Shown: positions 43,364 through 52,576 of the stretch, piece by piece
How positions within the stretch are numbered: the first letter of the stretch is position 1
How the letters are laid out: every line of letters begins with the position of its first letter
Assembly (NCBI RefSeq): GCF_900113575.1
Contig: NZ_FOPV01000005.1
Location: 116,119-180,118 of the forward strand
Source of the DNA: Nitrosospira sp. Nsp14
Lineage (GTDB): Bacteria; Pseudomonadota; Gammaproteobacteria; Burkholderiales; Nitrosomonadaceae
DNA length: 64,000 bases
Direction: 5' to 3'
Translations under genes and position numbers: made by a program
The notes under the pieces: model-generated
What the model was told of the DNA's origin: nothing
What the model saw: the letters and a program-made list of their open reading frames with translations, nothing else
Database searches by the model: none

Positions 43364-43902
43364 GCGAACGGGAAAACGAAGCGCCTGCAAAAAAACCGCT
43401 TAAAAATTTCGTAAACACAGCCAGCAGGCCAGCAGGCAGAAAAGGCGCCCCGACAATAAAAACGCCGGAGATACTGGAGGCAATCCTGGCCGGCATCTCC
43501 CTCGGAAAATCGGCTCGTATAATGTGCATTGAAGTCGGCATCAGCCAAAGGGTTTTGTGGAACTGGCTGGCGAATGACCAGGACCTCATGCGTAATTATC
43601 TGCGTGCCAAGGAATTATGCGTGGATGCCTATGCCGAGGAGATCATTGAGATTTCCGACAACGGCTCACGCGATACCTACCTCGACGAAAAAGGGAGGGA
43701 GGTCGTCAACCGCGAGGTAATCGCGCGCGCCCAATTGCGGATCGATGCACGGAAGTGGTACGCGGCGCGCCTGGCGCCAAAAAAATATGGCGATAAATTG
43801 CCGGTAACGCTTGACGCCGCCGATGCAAAGAAGACCGTGGTGCACAGCGTGGAGGTGACCTTCGTGGCGCCGGCCAACGCCAGCAATAGTACTACTCCAT
43901 AA
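43360..43902 (+). CDS. terS: Phage terminase small subunit
   Basis: 180 residues. A helix-turn-helix-like N-terminal half (ILEAILAGISLGKSARIMCIEVGISQRVLWNWLAND) is followed by a helical oligomerisation part with the family signature RIDARKWYAARLAPKKYGDK, as in Sf6-type TerS. It binds packaging-site DNA and delivers it to the large subunit. The start overlaps the stop of the preceding lipoprotein by four bases. Confidence 0.85.
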   Translation: MSERENEAPAKKPLKNFVNTASRPAGRKGAPTIKTPEILEAILAGISLGKSARIMCIEVGISQRVLWNWLANDQDLMRNYLRAKELCVDAYAEEIIEISDNGSRDTYLDEKGREVVNREVIARAQLRIDARKWYAARLAPKKYGDKLPVTLDAADAKKTVVHSVEVTFVAPANASNSTTP

Positions 43903-43954
43903 TCCCGCAAATCATGACTACCCTCGCTTATCCGATGTTGCGTTTTGTCCGTGC

Positions 43955-45208
43955 ATGGCCGTGAATAGAGCGGAGTTTCCGGAAAAGCTCAGGTTTTTGT
44001 TCCAACCTGCACGTTACAAGGTTTTATATGGGGGAAGAGGGGGGGCAAAAAGTTGGGGGGTTGCACGGGCATTATTGATACAGGCTGCGGCAACGCCGCT
44101 GCGTATCCTATGCGCACGGGAGTATCAGAGTTCGATTATCGAATCCGTACATCATTTGTTGCAGGCCCAGATCAAGGCACTCAATCTGACCTCCTTTTAT
44201 GAGGTGCAGAACAGCATGATACGCGGAGCCAATGGCTCCGAATTCGTGTTCGCCGGGCTGCGCAACAACGTGACAAAAATAAAATCGTTCGAGGGTGTGG
44301 ACCGGGTGTGGGTGGAAGAGGCCCAGAGCGTGAGCAAGCCGAGTTGGGAAACACTCATTCCCACCGTCCGGAAGGAACACTCTGAAATCTGGGTCACGTA
44401 TAACCCGGAACTGGCCACGGACGAAACACATCAGCGGTTCGTCATTTATCCTCCAGCTGGCGCCATAGTGGTCAAGATCAATTGGAGCGACAACCCATGG
44501 TTCCCCGAAACCTTGCGACGGGAAAAGGATGAACTCAAGGCGCGCGATCCGGATGCCTACCTAAACATATGGGAAGGCAACTGCCGGGTAACGCTCGACG
44601 GCGCCATCTACGCACGGGAGCTGAGACTGGCTCAGGAGGAAGGACGCATCAGGAACGTGCCGCATGATGCAGCGAGGCCCGTTCATACCTTCTTTGACTT
44701 GGGCTGGGCTGACAACACAACCATATGGTTCGCCCAGACAGTCGGAAATGAACTCAGGCTGATCGATTATTACAGCAATAATCAAATGCCGATACAACAT
44801 TACATCAACGTGCTGCAAAACAAGGGATATATGTACGGTACAGACTGGCTGCCACACGATGCGAAAGCCAAAACGCTCGCGACGGGACGAAGTGTCGAGG
44901 AAATCATGCTTGCCGCGGGCCGCAAGGTGAGGATAGCGCCGAACCTTTCCGTGGCGGATGGAATAAACGCGGCAAGAACGATATTTAATCGTTGTTATTT
45001 CGACGAGCAGCGATGCGCTGAAGGATTGCAGAGCTTGAGGCATTACCGCTATGAGGTTGACGGCGACACGAAACAGTTTAGCGGGCGCCCGTTGCACGAC
45101 TATCACAGCCATGCGGCCGATGCTTTCCGCTACTTTGCGCTATCGATCGAAGAGGACCGGCCCGCGCTCAATATCCGTGGCCTGCGCATGACAGGATGGC
45201 GCGGCTGA
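43955..45208 (+). CDS. terL: Phage terminase large subunit
   Basis: 417 residues, PBSX/Sf6-like. The ATPase has Walker A YGGRGGAKS (25-33), a LCAREYQSSI strand, Walker B DRVWVEEAQ with catalytic Glu, and a TYNPE coupling motif. The RNase H-like nuclease part includes TFFDLGWADNTTIWFAQ with a metal-binding Asp and ends with HSHAADAFRYFAL, the usual terminal Asp-containing motif. It translocates DNA into the procapsid and cuts it. A 53-base gap follows terS. Length is normal for the group. Confidence 0.92.
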   Translation: MAVNRAEFPEKLRFLFQPARYKVLYGGRGGAKSWGVARALLIQAAATPLRILCAREYQSSIIESVHHLLQAQIKALNLTSFYEVQNSMIRGANGSEFVFAGLRNNVTKIKSFEGVDRVWVEEAQSVSKPSWETLIPTVRKEHSEIWVTYNPELATDETHQRFVIYPPAGAIVVKINWSDNPWFPETLRREKDELKARDPDAYLNIWEGNCRVTLDGAIYARELRLAQEEGRIRNVPHDAARPVHTFFDLGWADNTTIWFAQTVGNELRLIDYYSNNQMPIQHYINVLQNKGYMYGTDWLPHDAKAKTLATGRSVEEIMLAAGRKVRIAPNLSVADGINAARTIFNRCYFDEQRCAEGLQSLRHYRYEVDGDTKQFSGRPLHDYHSHAADAFRYFALSIEEDRPALNIRGLRMTGWRG

Positions 45209-47013
45209 TGGGAGCGCAGATTACCAGGGACATATCGGTCGAAGCATATGGCGCGATTTGCCGCGACATTCGCGAGCAACCCAAGTGGCGTGCGGACGCG
45301 GATATGGATTGCGATTATTACGATGGTGCGCAAATCAGTGCGGAAGTCATGCAGCGGCTGAAGAATGCCAGCATCCCGCAGCAGGATTCAAACCTGATCA
45401 AGCCAACGGTTAACGCAGTGCTGGGCCTTGAAGCCCGTAGCCGCACCGACTACCGCATCACCTCCGATGACGAGAGCCAAGCTGAAATAGCGCAAGCGCT
45501 CTCTGCCAAAATCAAGGAGGTTGAGACTGAATCGCGCGCGGACCGGGCCATGTCCGATGCCTATTCGAGCATGATTCGCGCCGGTATCGGCTGGGTTGAG
45601 GTGTCACGCGAGTTTGACCCGCTTAAATACCCGTTCCGGGTACGCGAGGTGCACCGCAACGATATCTACTGGGACTGGACGTCACGGGAACCGGACTTGT
45701 CCGATGCACGCTACCTCCGCCGGGATAAGTGGGTGGACCGGGTTCAGGCGGCGATGATGTTTCCCGATCAGTCCGCGCTGTTGGAAAACTCATGGAACGG
45801 ATGGGCAAACACCGACGTTTACGACGGCAGCGATACCCACATGGCGCGCGCATACGAAGTCGAGCAAGCCTGGGGGCGGAACCAGGACGACTACCTGAAC
45901 CGCAATGCGGGCATGGTGCAGCTTTCAGAGTTATGGTACCGGCACTATGAGGATGCACATGTGCTGGCGCTGCCGGATGGACGCGCGCTGGAATATCGCG
46001 AGGACAATCCCTACCACGCGGCGGCGCTGACACAAGGTCTGGTGCAGGTGCAAAAAGCGTTATTGCAAAGAGTGAGGGTGTCGATCTGGCTGGGACCGCA
46101 TAAGCTGATGGATGCTCCTTCGCCCTTTCCTCACGGGAATTTTCCCTATGTTCCCTTCTGGTGCTTCCGCAAGGATAGAAGCCGCGCCCCTTATGGTCTG
46201 ATCCGCGACATGCGTGGGCCCCAGGATCAAATCATCGATCTGGACATTCTCCTCTACGAGATTCTCAACTCGGTCAAGGTGGAGATCGATAACGACGCCC
46301 TGGATTTGAGCCAGAACACCTATCAGGAAGTGGCGCGGAACATCAGCAGCCTGCGTTCAATGACGGTATTGAATGCAAACCGCCGCAACGCGAACGGGTT
46401 CAGGGTAACGCGCGAACACGCGCTGGCATCGCAAGTGTTTCAGCTTGTTCAAGAACGCAAGCGGCGCATTGAAGAGGTCGGTGGCGTCTACCGCGCCATG
46501 CTCGGGGCTTCGACCGAGGCGAGCAGCGGGATTGCCATCAGCAATCTGGTTGAGCAGGGATCGACAGTGTTGGCGGAGCCCAACGATAATTTCCGCTACG
46601 CGCGGCGGTTGGTCGGGCAACAGCTCCTGGCTATCCTTATTGCCGACCTGGCGGGCAAGACCTCCGCGATCGCCATAAACCAGGGGGCAAGCCGAAAGCT
46701 GGTGTACTTCAACCGGCAGGTGATGACGGATGCCGGGCCGGCACTGGACAACGATGTCACCACCGCACAGGTGAAGGTGGTGCTGGAGGATATTCCGGCC
46801 ACGCCCAGCTTCAGGGCGCAGCAACTGCAGGCGTTCAGCCAGGTGGTCCAGTCGGCCCCGCCGGCTTATCAGAAGGTTCTGTATCCCGCAATGCTCGAAT
46901 TATCCGATGTGCCCAACCGGCATGAGTTGGCGGATCAGTTGCGACAGGTGGCGGGTGTAACGGAACCAAATCCGCAAGGCAGTGATGCGGAAGCAAAGGC
47001 AATCACAAACTAA
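45208..47013 (+). CDS. Phage portal protein
   Basis: About 601 residues. The N-terminal clip/wing pattern CDYYDGAQISAEVMQRLKNASIPQ and LIKPTVNAVLGLEARSRTDYRI is typical of the large podovirus portal group (P22/Sf6- and epsilon15-like). The middle stem contains SVPFxxF-like FPYVPFWCFRKDRSRAPYGLIRDMRGPQDQ. It forms the dodecameric DNA gate. Start ATG 45208 overlaps the terL stop and follows AGGATG; an ATG at 45196 is in frame too. The C-terminal tail is Asp/Glu-rich, as in other portals. Confidence 0.88.
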   Translation: MGAQITRDISVEAYGAICRDIREQPKWRADADMDCDYYDGAQISAEVMQRLKNASIPQQDSNLIKPTVNAVLGLEARSRTDYRITSDDESQAEIAQALSAKIKEVETESRADRAMSDAYSSMIRAGIGWVEVSREFDPLKYPFRVREVHRNDIYWDWTSREPDLSDARYLRRDKWVDRVQAAMMFPDQSALLENSWNGWANTDVYDGSDTHMARAYEVEQAWGRNQDDYLNRNAGMVQLSELWYRHYEDAHVLALPDGRALEYREDNPYHAAALTQGLVQVQKALLQRVRVSIWLGPHKLMDAPSPFPHGNFPYVPFWCFRKDRSRAPYGLIRDMRGPQDQIIDLDILLYEILNSVKVEIDNDALDLSQNTYQEVARNISSLRSMTVLNANRRNANGFRVTREHALASQVFQLVQERKRRIEEVGGVYRAMLGASTEASSGIAISNLVEQGSTVLAEPNDNFRYARRLVGQQLLAILIADLAGKTSAIAINQGASRKLVYFNRQVMTDAGPALDNDVTTAQVKVVLEDIPATPSFRAQQLQAFSQVVQSAPPAYQKVLYPAMLELSDVPNRHELADQLRQVAGVTEPNPQGSDAEAKAITN

Positions 47014-47028
47014 CGGGATGGCTACACG

Positions 47029-47634
47029 ATGATTCGATTACTGTATGACACGACTATTGGCGGCGTGAGGTTTGGGCAGGGCGCACTTGTCGAACTTGAT
47101 TCGGCGCTGGAGGATGGGCTAATCGCAGAAGGCGATGCCACCAGGGCAATAAATTTTGCGTCAAGTGGCTTGCTTCCGCAGTGTATCGCTCAGTCTTTCG
47201 CGCCGGTAACACGCTCATCTAACAACTCTACGGATGGGGTATACGCCGTCCTGACTTCCGTCCCGCTTCGAGGCGGGACTATGGGACCGAACAGCAAACT
47301 GGTAATTGTCACTGACTGGGATGTGCTGACTACGGGGAATACCAAGACGGTGGCTGTCGATTTTGGCGGTTCAAACGTGTTTGGGGCGGCGCTATCGGGC
47401 ACAATGATCACTTTTAAGGGGTTAGCTGAGATCCAGAACCTTAATAGCCTATCCTCACAAAAAACCCTTAACGGAAGCTCATATCAAACGCAAGCGGTAC
47501 CACGGCTTGCCACGTCAATTGATACATCAATCGATGTCGCGATAGATTTCAAATGCAAGTGGTCAGCGAATAGCGCAGGCACGGAAACCATAACCTTGCT
47601 TGGTTATTCCATTTGGCACTACCCAGCGCTATGA
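47029..47634 (+). CDS. Phage structural protein, unknown
   Basis: 201 residues. The opening RLLYDTTIGGVRFGQGALVELDSALEDGLIAEGDA resembles small head-joining or gpFII-type fragments that start many phage structural proteins. The rest is beta-rich (VAVDFGGSNVFGAALSGTMITF, ETITLLGYSIWHY) and could be a trimeric adhesin-like domain. It overlaps the glycosidase gene start by four bases (ATGA), so the two are co-expressed. I do not know its role; virion surface is likely. Confidence 0.5.
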   Translation: MIRLLYDTTIGGVRFGQGALVELDSALEDGLIAEGDATRAINFASSGLLPQCIAQSFAPVTRSSNNSTDGVYAVLTSVPLRGGTMGPNSKLVIVTDWDVLTTGNTKTVAVDFGGSNVFGAALSGTMITFKGLAEIQNLNSLSSQKTLNGSSYQTQAVPRLATSIDTSIDVAIDFKCKWSANSAGTETITLLGYSIWHYPAL

Positions 47635-48869
47635 CGGATTATATAATGACCAATGGGCGCAGCTCCGCTTACCCGTTAGCACATTATGGCGGTCACATTA
47701 TCGGGAGTCGTGCAACCTTCTGCGAAACCTCCGATTTTGCAGGACTGAGTTCCAACATATTGGCAATACCGAATTTGCCCATAACTGTTTTATCAGCTTC
47801 GCCGGTTTCGGTCGCTGAAGAGTTTTTCGGAACGCATGTTTATTACCGCGCCAATGATTCATCGCTTGGCACATCGTATAAAACCCTGCGTATCCATGAT
47901 ATGCAAGGTGGAAAAGCGCGGTGGCAATTCATTCAACCAACACCAACAACCTGGGATTGGGCTGATCTTGACGCGTTGGTGAACACGCATCATGCAGCCG
48001 GACGGGATATGATATTCCAGTTATTCGGTACGCCTCAATGGGCCTCTGCTAGACCAACAGAGCGGAATGCGTACTCTGATCAGCCGGGTAGCGCGATCGA
48101 GTTCAACCGCGGAATCGGCGCGGAACCTTCAGATATGACAAAGTGGGACGATTTTTGCAGGGCGGTGGCTGTCCGCTACACAGGTAAGATTCGTTATTAC
48201 GAGGTCTGGAACGAGGTCAATCACCAAAGTGATGGAGCCGGCACGGTCGGGACTGCGTGTTATTTCTCCGGTACTTATGCGAAGCTGGCGGAAATGGTGC
48301 GGCGTGCGAATCAAGCGATCAAAGCCGTCGACCCTGCCGCTAAAATTATCTGCCCCAATACTCAAGGATGGACGACTTCATCAGGCGCGACCGATACCTA
48401 TTTCGCCGGGATGATGTCGGCCTCGACCGGCGATGGGTCAACCACCATGAAAGATTGGGTAGACATCATCGGGGTCCATCTGTACCTACCCACATCCAAC
48501 CGGGTACAGGACTTAGCCGGAATGATCGATCGCATTAATGCATCCAAGACCGCCGCTGGCGTATCCGTCTTGCCGACGTGGGACACGGAAAGTTCAATGG
48601 AGTCTCCCTCGGCAGGCTCCAAAATCGACGCACAAGTCTGCGCCCATATGGCACGTTTTATGATAACAGCGGCAGCAAAGGGTATAGCACGCAGCAACTG
48701 GTACCAGTGGGACCGTGCGGACGGCTATGGCTTTAAAGATAGACCGGTTGTTGCCGCCTACCGCGAAGCAATACGCACGCTGTTAATGAGCGGAACTATT
48801 CTCACGGCTTCGCGATTCACAGATGGACGGGTCGGATATTACACACGTTCTGGACTTAAAATTATTTAA
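47631..48869 (+). CDS. Phage-encoded glycoside hydrolase (clan GH-A, GH39/PslG-like)
   Basis: 412 residues. After a beta-rich leader of about 60 residues the protein becomes a TIM barrel of clan GH-A type: KTLRIHDMQGGKARWQFIQPTPTTWDWADLDALV, YYEVWNEVN with acid/base Glu195, and a likely nucleophile Glu320 in WDTES. PslG-type exopolysaccharide hydrolases show the same layout. A depolymerase that lets the virion pass capsule or biofilm matrix is the best guess. ATG 47631 overlaps the preceding stop. It lies between portal and scaffold, an unusual place, and is followed by a terminator. Confidence 0.78.
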   Translation: MTDYIMTNGRSSAYPLAHYGGHIIGSRATFCETSDFAGLSSNILAIPNLPITVLSASPVSVAEEFFGTHVYYRANDSSLGTSYKTLRIHDMQGGKARWQFIQPTPTTWDWADLDALVNTHHAAGRDMIFQLFGTPQWASARPTERNAYSDQPGSAIEFNRGIGAEPSDMTKWDDFCRAVAVRYTGKIRYYEVWNEVNHQSDGAGTVGTACYFSGTYAKLAEMVRRANQAIKAVDPAAKIICPNTQGWTTSSGATDTYFAGMMSASTGDGSTTMKDWVDIIGVHLYLPTSNRVQDLAGMIDRINASKTAAGVSVLPTWDTESSMESPSAGSKIDAQVCAHMARFMITAAAKGIARSNWYQWDRADGYGFKDRPVVAAYREAIRTLLMSGTILTASRFTDGRVGYYTRSGLKII

Positions 48870-48894
48870 TCTATACGGAGAGACTTGATATGCG

Positions 48895-48919
48895 AAGCCG
48901 CTTTCGAGCGGCTTTTTTT
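48895..48919 (+). terminator. Terminator with UUCG tetraloop after the glycosidase
   Basis: AAGCCGCT-TTCG-AGCGGCTT followed by a five-T extension, 26 bases after the glycosidase stop. TTCG is an exceptionally stable tetraloop in RNA. Confidence 0.9.
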
Positions 48920-49035
48920 ATTCCAGATCCGGTTTACGGATTTTCGTACAACTGAGACGCGCTCACGGCGAGACCGCAGTTTTATCAACCCCCTGCTCCG
49001 GCAGGGCCCGCTCACTGGGTTAAGCAGTAGGAGGA

Positions 49036-50001
49036 ATGATGGAAGTTGAACAGCTTACGGATGAACAAATCGCAAACCTTACGCGGGAACAGATCGAACT
49101 GCTCGAGAATGATCCAGACCAGCTCATTGAGATTCTCGGCTCAAAACCTGCATCAGGAGAAACCGGCAACGAAAAACCTGAGCGGGGAGAGGAAGGAAGC
49201 GAACTTGAGGTTTCCAGCGACAAGGAAGGGGAACATGAACCGGTTGTCCTCAACAAGAGCGGGAAGGGAGTAATTCCTTATGAGAAGCACAAGCAACTGA
49301 GGGTGGAAAATTCAACGCTCCGCGAACAGCTACAGGCTGCGCAAGGCAAGCTCGAAACGCTTCTGGGCCAAAAGGACAAAGCGAAAGGAGAAGAAATTGC
49401 GGCAGCGGATGATGCGATTGCAAAGCACCTCGAAATGTTGAAACAGGATATGCCTGAACTCCACCAGGTAATCAACACCGTTCTCGAAGGAAACCGCAAG
49501 CAAAGCGAAAAGCTCGAAAAAACGCTTGAAGAACTCAAACGCGAAAAGGAGGAATCCGAACGTGCGAGTGAATTAAGCGTCGCCGAGCAGGTCGCCGAAG
49601 CCAAGGACAACAACCCCGATCTGGTGCACTGGGAGATCAACGACCCCGAAGCCTGGGATGAAGCCTTGAAGCAGGACGAAATTCTGCGAACCAATAGCAG
49701 GTGGATAAACAAGCCTTACGCTGAACGGTTCGATGAGGTCGTCCGTCGCGTCAGAGCCATCATGCCCGAAGCGTCACCCCCAAAGAAAGCAGTCGATCCG
49801 GAAAAGATCAAGGCCGATGCGAAAGCAAAGCTTGACGCTGCTCCGGTGAGGAAACCCACAACCCTATCGGATATCCAGGGTGGAGCTAATCCAGCCTCTG
49901 AACGGGAGCGGCTCGAGAATTTAAGTCCATTTGAATTGACTCAAAGACTCATGAAAATGCCCCCGCACCAGTCGGCAGCCCTGAGAGCCGAACTTGAATA
50001 A
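49036..50001 (+). CDS. Phage scaffold protein
   Basis: 321 residues, strongly acidic and helical with long coiled-coil segments (LREQLQAAQGKLETLLGQKDKAKGEE, KQSEKLEKTLEELKREKEE). This composition and the position directly before the capsid gene define podovirus scaffolds, which fill the procapsid and leave before DNA packaging. A TAGGAGGA ribosome binding site precedes two adjacent ATGs (49036, 49039). No protease motif is visible. The C-terminal helix-rich tail (LSPFELTQRLMKMPPHQSAALRAEL) probably contacts the capsid protein. Confidence 0.82.
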   Translation: MMEVEQLTDEQIANLTREQIELLENDPDQLIEILGSKPASGETGNEKPERGEEGSELEVSSDKEGEHEPVVLNKSGKGVIPYEKHKQLRVENSTLREQLQAAQGKLETLLGQKDKAKGEEIAAADDAIAKHLEMLKQDMPELHQVINTVLEGNRKQSEKLEKTLEELKREKEESERASELSVAEQVAEAKDNNPDLVHWEINDPEAWDEALKQDEILRTNSRWINKPYAERFDEVVRRVRAIMPEASPPKKAVDPEKIKADAKAKLDAAPVRKPTTLSDIQGGANPASERERLENLSPFELTQRLMKMPPHQSAALRAELE

Positions 50002-50013
50002 GGATTTTTTGCA

Positions 50014-51285
50014 ATGGCTGAAACAAACGTAGCAAGCGGCAATTCGCTGGCAGTGAAGCATTACAGTGCCGCCCTCTTCGCCAACACGCTGAAGGGCGCC
50101 TCCGCAATGGAAAATCTGGTGGGGCCGGTCGAGCCCAACGCGGCAATGCAAAATATCGCGGGCCAGACACAACCCGGCATGCCGCTGGTCAGGATCGACA
50201 ATTTGATGAAAGGCGCGGGCGACGCTGTCTCCCTCGATCTGGTGGATACCATCGGCGGCGAACCACTGATGGGCGATGTCAACCGTGAAGGCCGCGGTAG
50301 CGCGCTCTCGTTTTCCTCGATGGAAATCAAGATCGATCTGTCGAGTAAGGTCATCGACGCAGGCGGGAGCATGTCGCAGCAACGCACTAAACATCAATTG
50401 CGCGAGATTGCCCTGGCCCAGCTATCCGGCTATTTTCCCAGGCTAAGCGCCCAAACCGCGCTGGTACACCTTGCCGGCGCCCGGGGTTCGCAGACTGGAA
50501 GCGACTGGGTGATTCCGCTGCAATCGGCCACAAATTTCTCCTCGGTGATGGTGAATCCTGTCAAGGCGCCAACCTATAACCGGCATTACGTGGTCAATGG
50601 AGCCAACCTGACGCAAGGGGGGCAGCAGCTCGGCTCGATCGTTTCCACCGATGCGCTTAAGCTGGCGCATCTCGATCTCCTTCGCAAAAAGATCGACGAC
50701 ATGGATCAACCCCTGCAAGCGGTGAAACTGGCTGGGGACCGGGCGGCCCAGACCTCGAAAATGTGGGTCTTCCTGGCTACGCCCAACCAGTATTCCATCC
50801 TGCTGTCGGAAGGTTCGCTACGTGCATTTCAGCAAAATGCGGTTAACCGCGCCGCTTATCTCGACATCCGGCATCCGCTATTCGCTGGTGAGGTCGGGAT
50901 GTGGAATGGCATCCTTGTAATCAAGAATGAGCGCGCTATCCGCTTTCAACCCGGCGAATCCACCAAGATTGTTATTACGTCTAACGCGGCGACCGCGACC
51001 GAAAGCGACCAGATGGTGAACCTCGCGCTAGCCTCCGGCTTTGCGGTAGAACGCGGGCTGCTGCTTGGGGCACAGGCGCTGGGCATCGCTTACGGCAAGA
51101 CCAAAGTCAGCGGCATGCAATATGGCTGGAAGGAGCACTGGTACAACTTTGAAAGCAATCTGGAAGTCATGGGTGAAGTCGTATGTGGGCACATGAAAAC
51201 CCGCTTCTCGATGGATGACGGCACTGGCTCCCGGGTCCCCACCGATTTTGGCGTCATCGCAGTCGATTCGGCCGTACCGCTGTAA
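50014..51285 (+). CDS. Major capsid protein, N4-gp56 (DUF4043) family
   Basis: 423 residues. The start KHYSAALFANTLKGASAMENLVG and the segment RIDNLMKGAGDAVSLDLVDTIGGEPLMGD are family signatures; the C-terminal MQYGWKEHWYNFESNLEVMGEVVCGHMKTRF block also fits. The protein adopts an HK97-like fold in this family. It follows the scaffold by 12 bases. Strong call, no oddities. Confidence 0.9.
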   Translation: MAETNVASGNSLAVKHYSAALFANTLKGASAMENLVGPVEPNAAMQNIAGQTQPGMPLVRIDNLMKGAGDAVSLDLVDTIGGEPLMGDVNREGRGSALSFSSMEIKIDLSSKVIDAGGSMSQQRTKHQLREIALAQLSGYFPRLSAQTALVHLAGARGSQTGSDWVIPLQSATNFSSVMVNPVKAPTYNRHYVVNGANLTQGGQQLGSIVSTDALKLAHLDLLRKKIDDMDQPLQAVKLAGDRAAQTSKMWVFLATPNQYSILLSEGSLRAFQQNAVNRAAYLDIRHPLFAGEVGMWNGILVIKNERAIRFQPGESTKIVITSNAATATESDQMVNLALASGFAVERGLLLGAQALGIAYGKTKVSGMQYGWKEHWYNFESNLEVMGEVVCGHMKTRFSMDDGTGSRVPTDFGVIAVDSAVPL

Positions 51286-51361
51286 TTCATATAATCAATC
51301 GTGTCTTAATTGATATTGAACTTTAAATATCTAGAATAAGCCTCTAATTGAAGGAGTTTAA

Positions 51362-51802
51362 ATGGCTACGCATAGCGCACCCGATTTGAATACAAAGGCC
51401 CTGCCCATGGGCGGGTATGGCAATGCCGCAATTGTTTTTGGGTCGGTTACACCTACTTCCGGGGCTTTGGCGAGCGTTTATCGTCCAGTCAGAATCCCGG
51501 CTGGCATGACCGTGACGGGGCTTAAAATCAACAATGACGACCTGGATACGGGCGGTACGGCGTTCGCGGTGAAAATTGGCTATTCACCTGTCAGTCCAGC
51601 TGACGGTCCGGTTGGGGATGATGATTATTTCTCGGCCGGAACGACGATTCTTTCCGCAGCCAATCTTACCGACCTGCGATTCGACCCAATCAAGTTCGAG
51701 AAAGATGTTTACGTGGACTTTACCGTTACCTTGGCAGCCGCCACATTCACCAGCGGCGACATCATCGCCATCGTGACGGGTGACGCCACCGGCGTCAAAT
51801 AG
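51362..51802 (+). CDS. Phage virion protein after capsid, possible decoration protein
   Basis: 146 residues, beta-rich, with VTPTSGALASVYRPVRIPAGMTVTGLKI and TSGDIIAIVTGDATG. It lies directly after the capsid gene with a good GAAGGAG ribosome binding site, where head decoration or stabilising proteins are usual. No family is recognised by eye. The next gene is separated by a strong terminator. Confidence 0.55.
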   Translation: MATHSAPDLNTKALPMGGYGNAAIVFGSVTPTSGALASVYRPVRIPAGMTVTGLKINNDDLDTGGTAFAVKIGYSPVSPADGPVGDDDYFSAGTTILSAANLTDLRFDPIKFEKDVYVDFTVTLAAATFTSGDIIAIVTGDATGVK

Positions 51803-51823
51803 CAGTCAGTATTGCACGTAAAT

Positions 51824-51859
51824 GAGCGACCTTCGCCGAAAGGCGGGTCGCTCTTTTTT
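51824..51859 (+). terminator. Extended-stem terminator after the capsid unit
   Basis: GAGCGACC pairs with GGTCGCTC around an inner CGCC-GAAA-GGCG stem-loop with a TT bulge. Six T follow. The GAAA loop is of the stable GNRA type. Confidence 0.9.
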
Positions 51860-51875
51860 ATGGAGTCAAAGAATA

Positions 51876-52244
51876 ATGCCGCAAGTGAAATATATCGGCT
51901 CGAGCGCCAAGACCGACAGCATCAACGGAATCGGTCTTCGCTGGGAACCCGGCCAAGTACGCAATGTGACAGCGGAAGTGGCCGAACGGCTGCTGGCCTA
52001 TACCGACACCTGGGCGAGGGAAGAGACAGGGAAAGCCCCTGATGCCGACCCAGTTGGCCTCGCGGTGGCGGAAAAACCGGTTGAAGAACCTCTCCCGGTC
52101 ATCGACTTTCACGCTATGGACAAGAAGGCACTGGTTGAGTTTGCCGAGCATAAGTATAACGAACGGCTGGATAAGCGTCTGACTGAGGATACAATCCGGC
52201 ACAAGGTCATCTCCCTGTTCACCAAAAACGAGATGGGTGAGTAA
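51876..52244 (+). CDS. Phage head-completion / connector protein candidate
   Basis: 122 residues. The N-terminal VKYIGSSAKTDSINGIGLRWEPGQVRNVTAEVAERLLAY is the beta-hairpin unit seen in small phage head proteins. The C-terminal DKKALVEFAEHKYNERLDKRLTEDTIRHKVISLF looks like a HeH/LEM-type helical extension. It begins a unit of overlapping genes at 52.2-55.0 kb. Role inferred from position. Confidence 0.55.
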   Translation: MPQVKYIGSSAKTDSINGIGLRWEPGQVRNVTAEVAERLLAYTDTWAREETGKAPDADPVGLAVAEKPVEEPLPVIDFHAMDKKALVEFAEHKYNERLDKRLTEDTIRHKVISLFTKNEMGE

Positions 52245-52576
52245 TGTCATTCACCTATCAGTCGGTTGTCGATCTGGCCCGAATACCGCTTAACGATGCG
52301 GACCAGGCACGCTATCCCGACAGCACCCTGTTGCTCTTTCTCAATCACGGCTTGCTGCAGATTCTCAAGCATCGGCCTGATCTGTTCATAGGACAGCTTG
52401 CGAATCCTGTTGAGGGACAAAGCGGGCTGGGCGATGCCTTTCCCCTTCCAGCCCCGTATATCCAGACCGTGGCGGATTACGTAACCGCAAGGGCCGAGAT
52501 GACTGACGATGAGCACGCAAACTCTGGGCGCGCCGGATTGTTCATGCAGCTTTTCGCCGCGGAGGCTCAACCGTGA
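52244..52576 (+). CDS. Phage adaptor/connector protein (DUF6682-like)
   Basis: 110 residues, mainly helical: YQSVVDLARIPLNDADQARYPDSTLLLFLNHGLLQIL, then APYIQTVADYVTARAEMTDDEHANSGRAGLFMQLF. The pattern fits small podovirus head-tail adaptors of the DUF6682 type. ATG overlaps the preceding stop (TAATG) and its own stop overlaps the next start (GTGA). Confidence 0.65.
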   Translation: MSFTYQSVVDLARIPLNDADQARYPDSTLLLFLNHGLLQILKHRPDLFIGQLANPVEGQSGLGDAFPLPAPYIQTVADYVTARAEMTDDEHANSGRAGLFMQLFAAEAQP

